Assembly: GCA_033791605.1 (NCBI GenBank)
Contig: JASJGJ010000172.1
Coordinates: 1-58,469 of the forward strand
Direction of reading: 5' to 3'
DNA length: 58,469 nt
DNA from: Porticoccus sp033791605
GTDB lineage: Bacteria; Pseudomonadota; Gammaproteobacteria; Pseudomonadales; Porticoccaceae
Part shown: positions 15,744 to 23,928 of the stretch, one piece after another
How positions within the stretch are numbered: the first letter of the stretch is position 1
Layout: the number at the start of each line of letters is the position of its first letter
The notes under the pieces: model-generated
Database searches by the model: none
Told to the model about the DNA's origin: nothing
What the model saw: only the letters and a program-made list of their open reading frames with translations
Program-made: the position numbers and the translations under genes

Positions 15744-16421
15744 ATGAATATTTCGATTGCCGGTGAAAACTCCCTCATTATCTATTTTGGTGAGACGGTA
15801 AATCCAACCGTTGCAGCAAAGGTACAGCATGCAGCTCGCGAACTAAAAAATGCATTGGGTGATATGATCGTTGATCTCGTACCGTCTTATGCCTCACTCT
15901 TGGTTATCTACGATATATTTCGAACAGATTTACACACGATTAGACCTCAAATTCGAACACTGTTGTCAGGAATAGATCAGGTAGAGGCTACGGAGGGGAA
16001 GTTAATTGAGCTTCCTGTGTATTACAGCCCTGAATCCGGACCAGACTTGGAGTCCCTTGCACATCAAACAGGTCTGAGGGTGGATGATATTATTTCTATT
16101 CATCAAGCGACAGAATACCGAGTTTATGCCATAGGTTTTGCTCCGGGGTTTGCGTATCTTGGTCAAGTGGATGAGCGGATAGCGGCTCCCCGATTGGCTA
16201 CGCCCCGGCAACAAGTACCCAAAGGCGCTGTTGGTATTGCTGACCGCCAGACAGCAGTATACCCATCAATATCGCCCGGTGGTTGGAACCTCATAGGGCT
16301 ATGCCCACAACCGATGTTTGATCCCGAGGCAAAGCCTTGTATGCCGGTAGAAGTGGGATATCGTGTATGTTTTAAAGGAATTGATCGAGAGGATTTTTTG
16401 TCCTTGGGTGGTGTACTCTGA
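15744..16421 (+). CDS. pxpB: 5-oxoprolinase subunit PxpB (KipI/allophanate hydrolase subunit 1 family)
   Basis: This 225-residue protein is of the KipI family. Signature segments are IGFAPGFAYLG (near residues 132-142), RLATPRQQVPKGAVGIA and SPGGWNLIG. With PxpA and PxpC it forms the 5-oxoprolinase. Its TGA stop shares a base with the ATG of the next gene (TGATG), so the two subunits are translated together, as expected for a tight complex. Confidence 0.95.
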   Translation: MNISIAGENSLIIYFGETVNPTVAAKVQHAARELKNALGDMIVDLVPSYASLLVIYDIFRTDLHTIRPQIRTLLSGIDQVEATEGKLIELPVYYSPESGPDLESLAHQTGLRVDDIISIHQATEYRVYAIGFAPGFAYLGQVDERIAAPRLATPRQQVPKGAVGIADRQTAVYPSISPGGWNLIGLCPQPMFDPEAKPCMPVEVGYRVCFKGIDREDFLSLGGVL

Positions 16422-17359
16422 TGGGCACGGGTTTCCTGATTCAACAGCCGGGACCTCGCACCCTGATACAGGATGCTGGCCGTTTTGGTTTTCACCATTT
16501 GGGTATGACGACGGGAGGCCCTGCTGATCCTAGGGCATTTCGGTGGGCCAACCGTTTATGCGGTAACCCTCAGAATACGACAGCCCTGGAAGTGAGTGTG
16601 GGTGGCTTGATTCTTGAGTCAAAATCGACCACACGATTGGCTGTGTGTGGGGCAAATATGTCCATAAAGATTAATGGCCGGATACGACCTATGTGGCGCA
16701 GCCATAGGGTGAAGTTCGGGGACATTGTTGAGCTGGGTAATGCTACCAATGGCGTATGTTCTTATCTGGCCATAGCGGGAGGCTTTGACATAAAAGCCAT
16801 GTTTGGCAGTACGGCTACCGTTGTGCGTGAAGGGGTTGGTGGATTGAATGGCGCTAAGCTGGCGTCGGGAGATTTTCTTCCCTGTACCGATAATGTGGAA
16901 GAACCCTGTTTGCTACTGCCAAAAGGTTACCGGCCAGTCTATGCTCAACATGCCATGTTGCGGGTGATTCCGGGTTATCAGCAAGATGATTTCAGCCGTC
17001 ATCAACAACGTCGTTTCTTTAGTCACGAGTATAAAGTGTCTACTCGTTCAGACAGGATGGGTTGCTGTTTAGAAGGTCCAAAAATTAGAGCAAATAGTAA
17101 CGGTGTTTTATCGGAAGGTATCTGTCTAGGGGCCATTCAAGTGCCTCCAGATGGCCAGCCGATAATACTTATGAATGATCGACAAACTATTGGCGGCTAT
17201 CCAAAGCTGGGGTCTGTGCTTTCTATGGACCTTGCACAACTGGCCCAGTTAAAGCCCGGTGGATCTGTGTACTTCAGTCCTATTACCGTGGAAGAAGCAC
17301 ATAACATACATCATCTGGCGGTGAGTTATTTTGAACAAATAGAACTGGTGGAATGCTAG
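16421..17359 (+). CDS. pxpC: 5-oxoprolinase subunit PxpC (KipA/allophanate hydrolase subunit 2 family)
   Basis: This 312-residue protein is of the KipA/biotin-dependent carboxyltransferase-like family. Seen are QPGPRTLIQDAGRFGFHHLG at the N-terminus, GGPADPRAFRWANRL, AIAGGFD and the C-terminal NDRQTIGGYPKLG. It is the partner of PxpB, with a one-base overlap. Length is normal for the free-standing subunit, with no biotin-carboxylase fusion. Confidence 0.95.
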   Translation: MGTGFLIQQPGPRTLIQDAGRFGFHHLGMTTGGPADPRAFRWANRLCGNPQNTTALEVSVGGLILESKSTTRLAVCGANMSIKINGRIRPMWRSHRVKFGDIVELGNATNGVCSYLAIAGGFDIKAMFGSTATVVREGVGGLNGAKLASGDFLPCTDNVEEPCLLLPKGYRPVYAQHAMLRVIPGYQQDDFSRHQQRRFFSHEYKVSTRSDRMGCCLEGPKIRANSNGVLSEGICLGAIQVPPDGQPIILMNDRQTIGGYPKLGSVLSMDLAQLAQLKPGGSVYFSPITVEEAHNIHHLAVSYFEQIELVEC

Positions 17360-17407
17360 GCAGTTGTGTGGCTATAAATATAATTTGAGTTCTCAGGGAG
17401 ACACGGC

Positions 17408-18277
17408 ATGAATGCAGAAAGGGATCTTGCTCTCAGTCAGCTGATAGAAAATTTATTGGTCGCACGCAACCCGAGAGGGATGAAAACAATACAGTCAGCG
17501 TTGACCCCCGGTTATTGCTTGCGGGCCGCAAAGTTGATGGAGAAATGTAGAGACTCCGTATTGATCGCCACTGGATTTCCGGTGAATGATACCTTTGAAA
17601 CAGATGGCCCACTGGGTGCTATTGCACTGTATCAAGCCCTATCTACGCAAGGGGCGTCCCCAGTACTTGTTTGCAGCAATCCCTTGGCTGCAGCAATTCA
17701 AAATGATTATCAGGTTCATTGTCTTCCTGTAGGAAGTCAAGAGGAAAGGGAGCCTATGGAACAGGCACAGCAAGTGCTTGATACCTACCAGCCGGAATTA
17801 ATAATTACCATTGAGCTTCCCGGTCGTGCTGCAGATGGACAGTATTACAACATGCGAAGTGGGGACATCAGTGATCAGGTCATGTTTTTTGATGACATGG
17901 TGGTGGCAGCGGACTGTCCTACCATTGGTATTGGTGATGGTGGAAATGAAGTGGGAATGGGTCAAATCGTTGAGGCATTATCCTGCCTGGACATTACTCC
18001 CTGTGTCACCAACTGCGATGAATTGGTGATTGCTGATGTTTCCAACTGGGCGGCGCATGGGTTGGTGGCGATGCTTTCAATATTGACAGGAAAAAGCCTT
18101 TTAGACGATTGGGATAATCGACGTTGTTTGGAATATTTTGTAGAGCGAGGCAGTGTCGATGGAGTAACTGGAGAGCACACTCTGACAGAGGATGGTTTGT
18201 CCTGCGAGGTGACGGACAGGGTGATTGCTGAATTACAACAGATTGTCGCGTCCTCATGTAGGGTGCCAGCGCCATAA
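17408..18277 (+). CDS. DUF4392 protein, D-glutamate cyclase C-terminal-domain type
   Basis: This 289-residue protein has the DUF4392 hallmark GIGDGGNEVGMGQIVEAL around residues 178-195, preceded by ATGFPVN near 55-61 and ITIELPGRAADGQYYNMRG-like sequence. In animal D-glutamate cyclase this domain follows the DUF1445 domain in one chain; here it is a separate gene after pxpC, with GGGAG before its ATG. It may form a complex with the DUF1445 protein or act on a related substrate. Acidic residues (DDMVVAAD) suggest a metal site. Confidence 0.85.
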   Translation: MNAERDLALSQLIENLLVARNPRGMKTIQSALTPGYCLRAAKLMEKCRDSVLIATGFPVNDTFETDGPLGAIALYQALSTQGASPVLVCSNPLAAAIQNDYQVHCLPVGSQEEREPMEQAQQVLDTYQPELIITIELPGRAADGQYYNMRSGDISDQVMFFDDMVVAADCPTIGIGDGGNEVGMGQIVEALSCLDITPCVTNCDELVIADVSNWAAHGLVAMLSILTGKSLLDDWDNRRCLEYFVERGSVDGVTGEHTLTEDGLSCEVTDRVIAELQQIVASSCRVPAP

Positions 18278-18538
18278 TATAGAGTCATCTTTGAGGGTGG
18301 TGTTCTAAGGAACAACAGGGCGTAATGCAGCTGGGGTACCAGTAGGTAAAAATGGAAAAGCAACTTATAAAGTCATTATGGAATTACCTTTGCCTGTTCA
18401 TTGTCTCACTGATAAGATTTCTTGCTTTTTCCGTACAAAATTTGTGTTATTTGATAGATGTGTGGCGGTGAGTAGTTCAGTAGTAAAAAGACACTTAATT
18501 ATTTATAAGTAATGAGCAAAAGGTTGCCAGGTTATTAG

Positions 18539-19396
18539 ATGAGTATCGTTTTCCTGAATGATGTTTACCTGCCAATGGCAGAAGCAAAGATATCGCCTAT
18601 GGATAGGGGATTTCTTTTTGGTGACGGAATCTATGAGGTGGTGCCATCCCACGGAGGCAAGATGATTGGTTTCCTGCTTCATATTGATCGAATGAATAAT
18701 GGTATGGCCGCCATTGGGCTTGAGCTGAACTGGTCCCAGACGCGCTGGAAGGAAGTTTGTGACAACCTTATTAAAAAAAATGGTGCCGGTGATCTTGCAC
18801 TGTATCTGCACGCCAGTCGTGGAGCAGATACCAAACGTTTTCATGCTTATCCGGAAAATGTTGAACCCACCGTCTTTGCGTTTGCTTTTGAAATTCCTCC
18901 CGCACCCGTGGCAGACAAATTGAAAGTGGTGGGTTATAAGGTAGCGACTAGCCGTGATTTACGTTGGAACCGTTGCCAAATCAAGTCCACGGCATTACTG
19001 GGTAATGTCATGCATTTTCAATATGGTTACCAACAAGGTGCCAATGAAACATTGCTCTACAATGAACGTAATGAGCTGACAGAAGCGAGTGCCTGTAATG
19101 CCTATATCGTCAAAAATGGCACAGTGATTACCCCTCCGCTGGATGACCAAATTTTGCCAGGAATTACACGGCATATTCTGCTGGATTTACTGCGGAAAGA
19201 AGGCTCGATTCCCGTCGAAGAGCGCGTAGTGACCATGGATGAAGTCTTCGATGCTGATGAGGTTTGGGTAACCAGTTCGTCGAAGGAGGTGGTTCCTGTC
19301 ATAGATGTTGATGGAAAATCCGTAGGAAATGGTGAAATTGGCGATGTTTGGCTAGCAGCTCAAATGATTTATTCAGCAGGTAAATTAAATTATTAG
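18539..19396 (+). CDS. dat: D-amino acid aminotransferase (class IV, PLP)
   Basis: This 285-residue PLP enzyme of fold type IV has catalytic Lys149 in RCQIKSTALLGN and Tyr32 in FGDGIYEV. The R-x-x-x-x-x-R-x-H pattern ASRGADTKRFHAYP (about 92-105) is the carboxylate trap that separates D-amino acid transaminase from the branched-chain enzyme. ELTEASACNAYIVKNG and the PGITR motif bind the cofactor phosphate. It interconverts D-alanine plus 2-oxoglutarate with pyruvate plus D-glutamate, linking the alanine racemase gene that follows to the D-glutamate genes before it. A 261-base gap upstream suggests its own promoter. Confidence 0.9.
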   Translation: MSIVFLNDVYLPMAEAKISPMDRGFLFGDGIYEVVPSHGGKMIGFLLHIDRMNNGMAAIGLELNWSQTRWKEVCDNLIKKNGAGDLALYLHASRGADTKRFHAYPENVEPTVFAFAFEIPPAPVADKLKVVGYKVATSRDLRWNRCQIKSTALLGNVMHFQYGYQQGANETLLYNERNELTEASACNAYIVKNGTVITPPLDDQILPGITRHILLDLLRKEGSIPVEERVVTMDEVFDADEVWVTSSSKEVVPVIDVDGKSVGNGEIGDVWLAAQMIYSAGKLNY

Positions 19397-19515
19397 CGGT
19401 GAGTTATTTTATACTGCTTAACTGTGTTGATGGCCTTGTTGAGGCCCCCTTAATTTTGGCTTATCTGCTCTCATAGCCAAATGGTCTCTAAGTATAAAGG
19501 AACACCATTTACATC

Positions 19516-20613
19516 ATGTCTCGACCTGCAAAAGCATTGATAGATCTAGAAGCATTACGCCACAATTGTCGGCTGGCTAAGGAGTTGTCTCCCCAGTCTC
19601 AAACTATGGCGGTGATTAAGGCTGATGCTTATGGTCATGGCGCTGTACCTGTTGCGTACGCGCTTCGGGATTTGGTTCCTGCCTTTGGTGTGACCTGTAT
19701 AGAGGAGGCGCTAGAGCTTCGAGAGTCTGGTATTAAAAATCCGGTCCATTTGTTGGAAGGGGTTTTTTCTGCGTCAGAAATCAGCATTGCAGCCTACCAA
19801 AATTTTAGCCTTTCCGTGGTAAGTCAGGAACAAAAAAACGCTCTTTTAAAGGCTTCTCCGGCGAAACCCGTCCGGGTGTGGGTTTTTGTGGATACGGGTA
19901 TGCACCGTTTGGGTGTTCAGCCCAATGAGCTAGTCCGAAGTTACAATGAACTGGCAAGTTGTGGTCATGTGGCCGAAGATATTGTTGTTGCCACCCACTT
20001 TGCTTGTGCGGATGAACGGGATAATGGTTTTACCGCTGAGCAGCTCAAGCGATTTAATCAAGGACTGGACAATGGAATCCCTTCAACCACCTCTTTTAGC
20101 TTTGCTAATTCCGCCGCTATATTAGGGTGGCCTGAGACCAGAGCAACCTGGAATCGGCCAGGCATTATGCTATACGGCAGCTCACCCTTTGCTGTACCTC
20201 ATCCTGATGCGGATCAACTGCGGCCAGTCATGACATTTAAGTCGGGTGTGATCGCTTTGCGTGATATCCCACAGGGTGAAACAGTAGGATATGGTGCTAC
20301 TTGGAAAGCGGAACGCCGCTCCCGCATAGCCACAGTCGCTATCGGTTATGGTGATGGTTACCCATTACATGCTCCCAGTGGCACTCCGGTCTTAATCAAT
20401 GGGCAGCGCTGCCCATTGGTAGGCCGGGTTTCCATGGATATGATTACGGTGGATGTGACAGATTTACCGAGTGCGGCGCTGGGGGATGAAGTGATTCTAT
20501 GGGGTGAGGGCTTATCTGTTAACGAAGTGGCCGCCTGTGCCGGTACCATTAGCTATGAATTGCTGACACGGATGCCCAAGAGGACCCCAAGGGAATATAT
20601 TAATACAAAGTAA
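19516..20613 (+). CDS. alr: alanine racemase
   Basis: This 365-residue fold-type III PLP enzyme interconverts L- and D-alanine. The PLP lysine is Lys35 in MAVIKADAYGHG. The catalytic tyrosine lies in VGYGATW, and GYGDGYP and GRVSMDMITVD are the other conserved segments. Length is typical. It provides D-alanine for peptidoglycan and, by context, amino donor for the D-amino acid transaminase 119 bases upstream. A TATAAAGGAACA stretch lies before the ATG. Confidence 0.95.
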   Translation: MSRPAKALIDLEALRHNCRLAKELSPQSQTMAVIKADAYGHGAVPVAYALRDLVPAFGVTCIEEALELRESGIKNPVHLLEGVFSASEISIAAYQNFSLSVVSQEQKNALLKASPAKPVRVWVFVDTGMHRLGVQPNELVRSYNELASCGHVAEDIVVATHFACADERDNGFTAEQLKRFNQGLDNGIPSTTSFSFANSAAILGWPETRATWNRPGIMLYGSSPFAVPHPDADQLRPVMTFKSGVIALRDIPQGETVGYGATWKAERRSRIATVAIGYGDGYPLHAPSGTPVLINGQRCPLVGRVSMDMITVDVTDLPSAALGDEVILWGEGLSVNEVAACAGTISYELLTRMPKRTPREYINTK

Positions 20614-20775
20614 TCATCATCATTCTTGAATGGTGTTCTGACTTTTTGGTATTTCTTTCGAAGGTTTTTTCAACATTTTGTCAAAGCCCTCAATTCAATC
20701 CATAAACTGAGCTAATGGGTTGGAACTGGCACTTGTCGAGTTAGTCTCCACCGGTTTGTGTTTAAAGATGGATCT

Positions 20776-21684
20776 CTAGGCATATTGATTAAAGATAGCT
20801 GTCAGTAGGCTACTCAAAAGAACCAGCGTGGCAGACAACAGTATTCGTCTCGGATTTGGCCCAACTTTCTTAATCCAAACTACAGTGACAATAGCTCCCA
20901 GTATAAAGACTGTCGTAGTCAGAAGGTCTTGTGACCCTAAACAGGCCATTGCCAGAAAGAATAATGACGTCACAAACAGCATTACTGATACGCGATAGGT
21001 CGCTGATGCGCCATGACGAACGGCGAACGAGTTTTTTCCTGCCTGACGATCAGTTTCGATTTGTGGTGGTTGATGTGAAAACAGTAGGGCCGTAGAAAAT
21101 GCAGCAAAGGCAACCATACTGAAGAGACTGATTTCATTAAATGGCTGTGCCGCTATAAACCATAATCCGCCAAATACGCCGGGGCCATAACAAAGCGCCG
21201 TGGCCCATTCACCTAGTGCCGTATAAGAAAGTGGTCGACTTCCGACGTTATACAAAACACCTAACACCACCAAAGGTAGAGCAAAACCCAGTATCCACAA
21301 TTTCTGGTGTAGGGCTAAGATCAGCAGGCCCAGAATCCCTCCAGTAAGTAAACTGATCATTCCATGGTAAAAAACAGTGAGCGCATTGCCATTATGTATA
21401 TGCACCCAGGAATTGTGTTTTTCTGTATCCGCACCTAGCTGCCAGTCCTTTGCGTCATTGAGGAGATTGATTCCATGTTGTAGTAACACTACGGCAAAGG
21501 TAGCAGGCCATAACGCGGCATGGCTAATGGGGGTGGTTGCTAGTAACACGACGGCTACGCCAGGTAAGATGGAGACCAAGTAGATGGCAGGGTTAAGTGC
21601 CTGCCACCACCTGATTGTTGGCGTGTCCGAGTGAACAACGCTCAACTCAGGCCACGACCTGAGCTTGCGAGGAACGGAAGTCAC
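20776..21684 (-). CDS. UbiA-type prenyltransferase
   Basis: This membrane protein of up to 302 residues has about eight or nine helices and the UbiA first aspartate motif, NLLNDAKDWQLGAD. The second motif region is degenerate (ETDRQAGKNSFAVRHG). Enzymes of this family attach prenyl chains to aromatic or other acceptors; the acceptor here is unknown. The frame opens with GTG at 21684, overlapping the rubrerythrin-like gene by 38 bases. A TTG at 21645 right after that gene's stop, with AGGTCGTGG upstream, is an equally good start. It is not close in context to ubiA of ubiquinone synthesis, as no ubiC is adjacent. Confidence 0.82.
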   Translation of the reverse strand: MTSVPRKLRSWPELSVVHSDTPTIRWWQALNPAIYLVSILPGVAVVLLATTPISHAALWPATFAVVLLQHGINLLNDAKDWQLGADTEKHNSWVHIHNGNALTVFYHGMISLLTGGILGLLILALHQKLWILGFALPLVVLGVLYNVGSRPLSYTALGEWATALCYGPGVFGGLWFIAAQPFNEISLFSMVAFAAFSTALLFSHQPPQIETDRQAGKNSFAVRHGASATYRVSVMLFVTSLFFLAMACLGSQDLLTTTVFILGAIVTVVWIKKVGPNPRRILLSATLVLLSSLLTAIFNQYA

Positions 21685-22207
21685 TCAAAGCGGCTTGGAA
21701 CCACTGTGCGTGTTGGCTCTCTGAATCGATGACCTTTTGGTAGACCTCAGCAGTTTTGTTGTCTTGCTGCTCCAAAGCCTGATCACGGAAGTGAGGGTAA
21801 ATATCCTGATACTCTCTTTCTTCTACTCGAATCGCGACCATCAGCGCTTTTTCGACAACACTATTGGGGTTCAATGCAATGAGCTCATCACAATTGGCAC
21901 GAATGGTTTTCAGGGCATCAATGGCACGTTGAGTATCTTCACTTCGCAGGGGAACACCGATATCGCTATATAGTGCCCTCAACCACACTGCATGCAGTTT
22001 TTCTTCACCAGCTACTCTTCGAAAAAGTGTAGCCAGCTTGGGATAGCCTGCTTTGTTCGCCCATCGGGCAAATTCCGGGTACATGATGCTGTTTTCGTAC
22101 TCTTCAACATCCACGAACGATTCAGCAGTTTTGGCTATATCATCCGATTTACACGCCGCTGCAAAGCAGTCAAAAATCATTTCTTCGGTAATTTCTGTCT
22201 TTTCCAT
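21647..22207 (-). CDS. rubrerythrin/ferritin-like diiron protein
   Basis: This 186-residue four-helix-bundle protein has paired metal-binding E-x6-Y and E-x2-H patterns: EEYENSIMYPEF (about 31-42) and AGEEKLHAVW (about 66-75) in the first half, VEEREYQDIYPHF and DSESQHAQWF in the second. This matches the rubrerythrin diiron domain. It lacks the C-terminal CxxC rubredoxin domain, so it would need another electron donor. It heads a two-gene unit with the overlapping prenyltransferase gene. The start has GGAG upstream. Confidence 0.87.
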   Translation of the reverse strand: MEKTEITEEMIFDCFAAACKSDDIAKTAESFVDVEEYENSIMYPEFARWANKAGYPKLATLFRRVAGEEKLHAVWLRALYSDIGVPLRSEDTQRAIDALKTIRANCDELIALNPNSVVEKALMVAIRVEEREYQDIYPHFRDQALEQQDNKTAEVYQKVIDSESQHAQWFQAALSDFRSSQAQVVA

Positions 22208-22273
22208 TACTTAGGCTCCAATAACATTTGGTTGTTAACGATACTTAGCTAGTGGGAGAGATTACATTATCCC

Positions 22274-22288
22274 GCAAACGTCGTTTGC
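22274..22288. promoter_or_regulatory. GCAAACG-T-CGTTTGC inverted repeat, candidate operator
   Basis: A perfect 7-1-7 inverted repeat lies 67 bases before the rubrerythrin-like gene. The half-site resembles those of LacI/PurR-type repressors, but the spacing is three bases wider than the PurR box. It is well placed for an operator; the protein is unknown. Confidence 0.35.
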
Positions 22289-22449
22289 AAAACCCTTTTT
22301 ATGAATAGATATAAAAATTTTTTAGGTTGATGACTTTCTAGAGATTCATGACGCTCTATGAGAATCGTACTAGACAGATAAAAACCATTCATAAGGGCCT
22401 GCTATATGGTAGATGTGCCTACAGACTATAGGTTGGTCAAAGGATATGG

Positions 22450-22866
22450 TTAGGTGTTTTTGTCGAGAGTTTCAAACAACTTCATACCAATAATCATTGC
22501 GACAATGAAGATGGCGATGTTGGGGTTAAATGTCGTAATACTGACAATAGCTGGCCCCGGACATAAGCCACTCAGGCCCCATCCCACACCAAATAGTATG
22601 GCGCCAATAACGAGTCGGACATCAATGGTTCGGTTGGTCGGTACTGAAAATGATAACTCGAAGAGTGGTTTTTGGCGGGATAAAACAAATTTGTAACCAA
22701 TCGTTGCCACTAACAAAGCCCCAGCCATAACAAACATTAGGGTTGGGTCCCAGTTTCCCAATATGTCCAAAAACCCCTGAACCCGCCTAGGATTAACCAT
22801 TTCAGAGAGAATAAGTCCTAGGCCGAATATTGCTCCGGCAACAAAGGCCGATATTGTACTTTTCAT
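22450..22866 (-). CDS. YeeE/YedE-type sulfur-transport membrane protein, second half (DUF6691 type)
   Basis: This 138-residue protein starts at the ATG at 22866 (MKSTISAFVAGA), with AGGAAACG upstream; a longer frame reaching 23046 overlaps the preceding gene and is not used. It has four hydrophobic segments and the GWGLSGLCPGPAI motif containing the conserved cysteine of the YeeE/TsuA thiosulfate-transporter family. It corresponds to one half of a full transporter; the other half is encoded immediately upstream. Such split pairs usually sit beside sulfide or persulfide detoxification genes, as here. Confidence 0.88.
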   Translation of the reverse strand: MKSTISAFVAGAIFGLGLILSEMVNPRRVQGFLDILGNWDPTLMFVMAGALLVATIGYKFVLSRQKPLFELSFSVPTNRTIDVRLVIGAILFGVGWGLSGLCPGPAIVSITTFNPNIAIFIVAMIIGMKLFETLDKNT

Positions 22867-22879
22867 GTTACGTTTCCTA

Positions 22880-23296
22880 CTAAAATTGACGTAATACAGC
22901 AACAGCCAGCATTCCCGAGCTGATGAATAAAGTTGTTGCCACCAGAGATCTGGGAGAAAAGCGAGCAATACCACATACGCCATGTCCGCTTGTGCAGCCG
23001 CTTCCGAGTCGACTACCAAAACCCACCAGTAGGCCTGCCACCACAAGCCAAAATGTGTTGTTTTGAATATCCAGTTGAATTGGGTGATAAAACCAGTTCA
23101 CACAAAGGCCACTGCATAACAGCCCGCCGATAAAAGCCCACTGCCATGAATGCGTTGAACTAGGTTTTAGCGTGCTGGCAAAAATACTGCTGATACCAGC
23201 GATTCTTCCAATGGTTATCATCATTAATACCGCGGCGAAACCAATTAATGCACCACCGAGCAGTGCGGAGGGCCAGGAAAAGTCGGCGATGCTCAT
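22880..23296 (-). CDS. YeeE/YedE family membrane protein, first half
   Basis: This 138-residue protein has four hydrophobic segments and the signature GSRLGSGCTSGHGVCGIARF (about residues 94-113) containing the conserved transport cysteines. It pairs with the following gene (13-base gap) to make a sulfur-compound transporter of the TsuA type. Its ATG overlaps by four bases (ATGA) the stop of a truncated persulfide-dioxygenase-like frame, showing that an intact hydrolase gene once preceded it in the operon. Confidence 0.9.
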   Translation of the reverse strand: MSIADFSWPSALLGGALIGFAAVLMMITIGRIAGISSIFASTLKPSSTHSWQWAFIGGLLCSGLCVNWFYHPIQLDIQNNTFWLVVAGLLVGFGSRLGSGCTSGHGVCGIARFSPRSLVATTLFISSGMLAVAVLRQF

Positions 23297-23496
23297 ACGC
23301 TTCTCCCATCGCGGTCCATTACTTTCGGATCGGGCAAGTTCAGGTTGTCTATGACGCTGATGTATTCATCTCGCCTTTTTTCTGAACGGCGCGGGTTGTA
23401 GATTTTCTCTTCTGTAATACTGCTCACTGTCAATTCCTTGTAATCATGGCCGGGGAAGCCCAAAGCTTCAGGACTGACAAAGTGGTCAGTACTCAT
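23293..23496 (-). pseudogene. C-terminal remnant of an MBL-fold persulfide dioxygenase
   Basis: This 67-codon frame matches only the C-terminal end of ETHE1/Blh-type persulfide dioxygenases: GFPGHDYKELTVSSITEEK followed by NPRR and NLNLPDPK correspond to the family's YPGHDYxGxTVSTIxEEKxxNPR and NLNLPxPK. The metal-binding HxHxDH core, which should lie about 150 residues earlier, is absent, and an in-frame stop occurs seven codons before the first ATG. The four-base overlap with the transporter gene is preserved. A residual short protein might still be made, but it cannot be an active dioxygenase. Confidence 0.75.
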
Positions 23497-23893
23497 TAGC
23501 TGAAGTTTATGCGATTAAGTTCGATTCTGCGGTATTACTTGCGATATCTTTGATATAGATCGAACACTTAATTACTTGAGCACCGCATTTTTCTTGAAAT
23601 TTATTAACCTCCATATCGTCATCTTTTAAATAATTTTGTAGTTCTCGCTGTTCAACGGGTTCTACCGGCAGACAAAAGTGATCAACATGGTTGCTACAAG
23701 ACATGTGGTGCAGGACCGCTTCGTTGCCCAAGTTCGCAATCTAATAGATCCCTATAAATGTCGATAAGATTCTAGTATCGATCAGCCCGTTAACGATATG
23801 TTCCAGTTTCTAGAGTTTTCATGCAGCTTTTTTACATATATAGCTTGAGTTGCTGAGTGTTAATGAGATGGATGAATTGGGAAGAGGTATATT

Positions 23894-23916
23894 TTGCCCC
23901 AGAGATGCTGGGGCAA
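23894..23916 (-). terminator. hairpin downstream of purC
   Basis: A perfect nine-base stem (TTGCCCCAG / CTGGGGCAA) with a five-base loop lies 13 bases after the purC stop. It has no strong T-run on either side, so termination strength is uncertain, but the position and perfection suggest a transcription end or an mRNA-stabilising hairpin. Confidence 0.55.
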
Positions 23917-23928
23917 GTAGTAGGTTCG

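Noticed and set aside
23507..23731. 74-codon minus-strand frame before the dioxygenase remnant
   Set aside because: It starts with TTG without a ribosome site and shows no similarity I recognise to the missing N-terminal part of the hydrolase. It could be decayed sequence.
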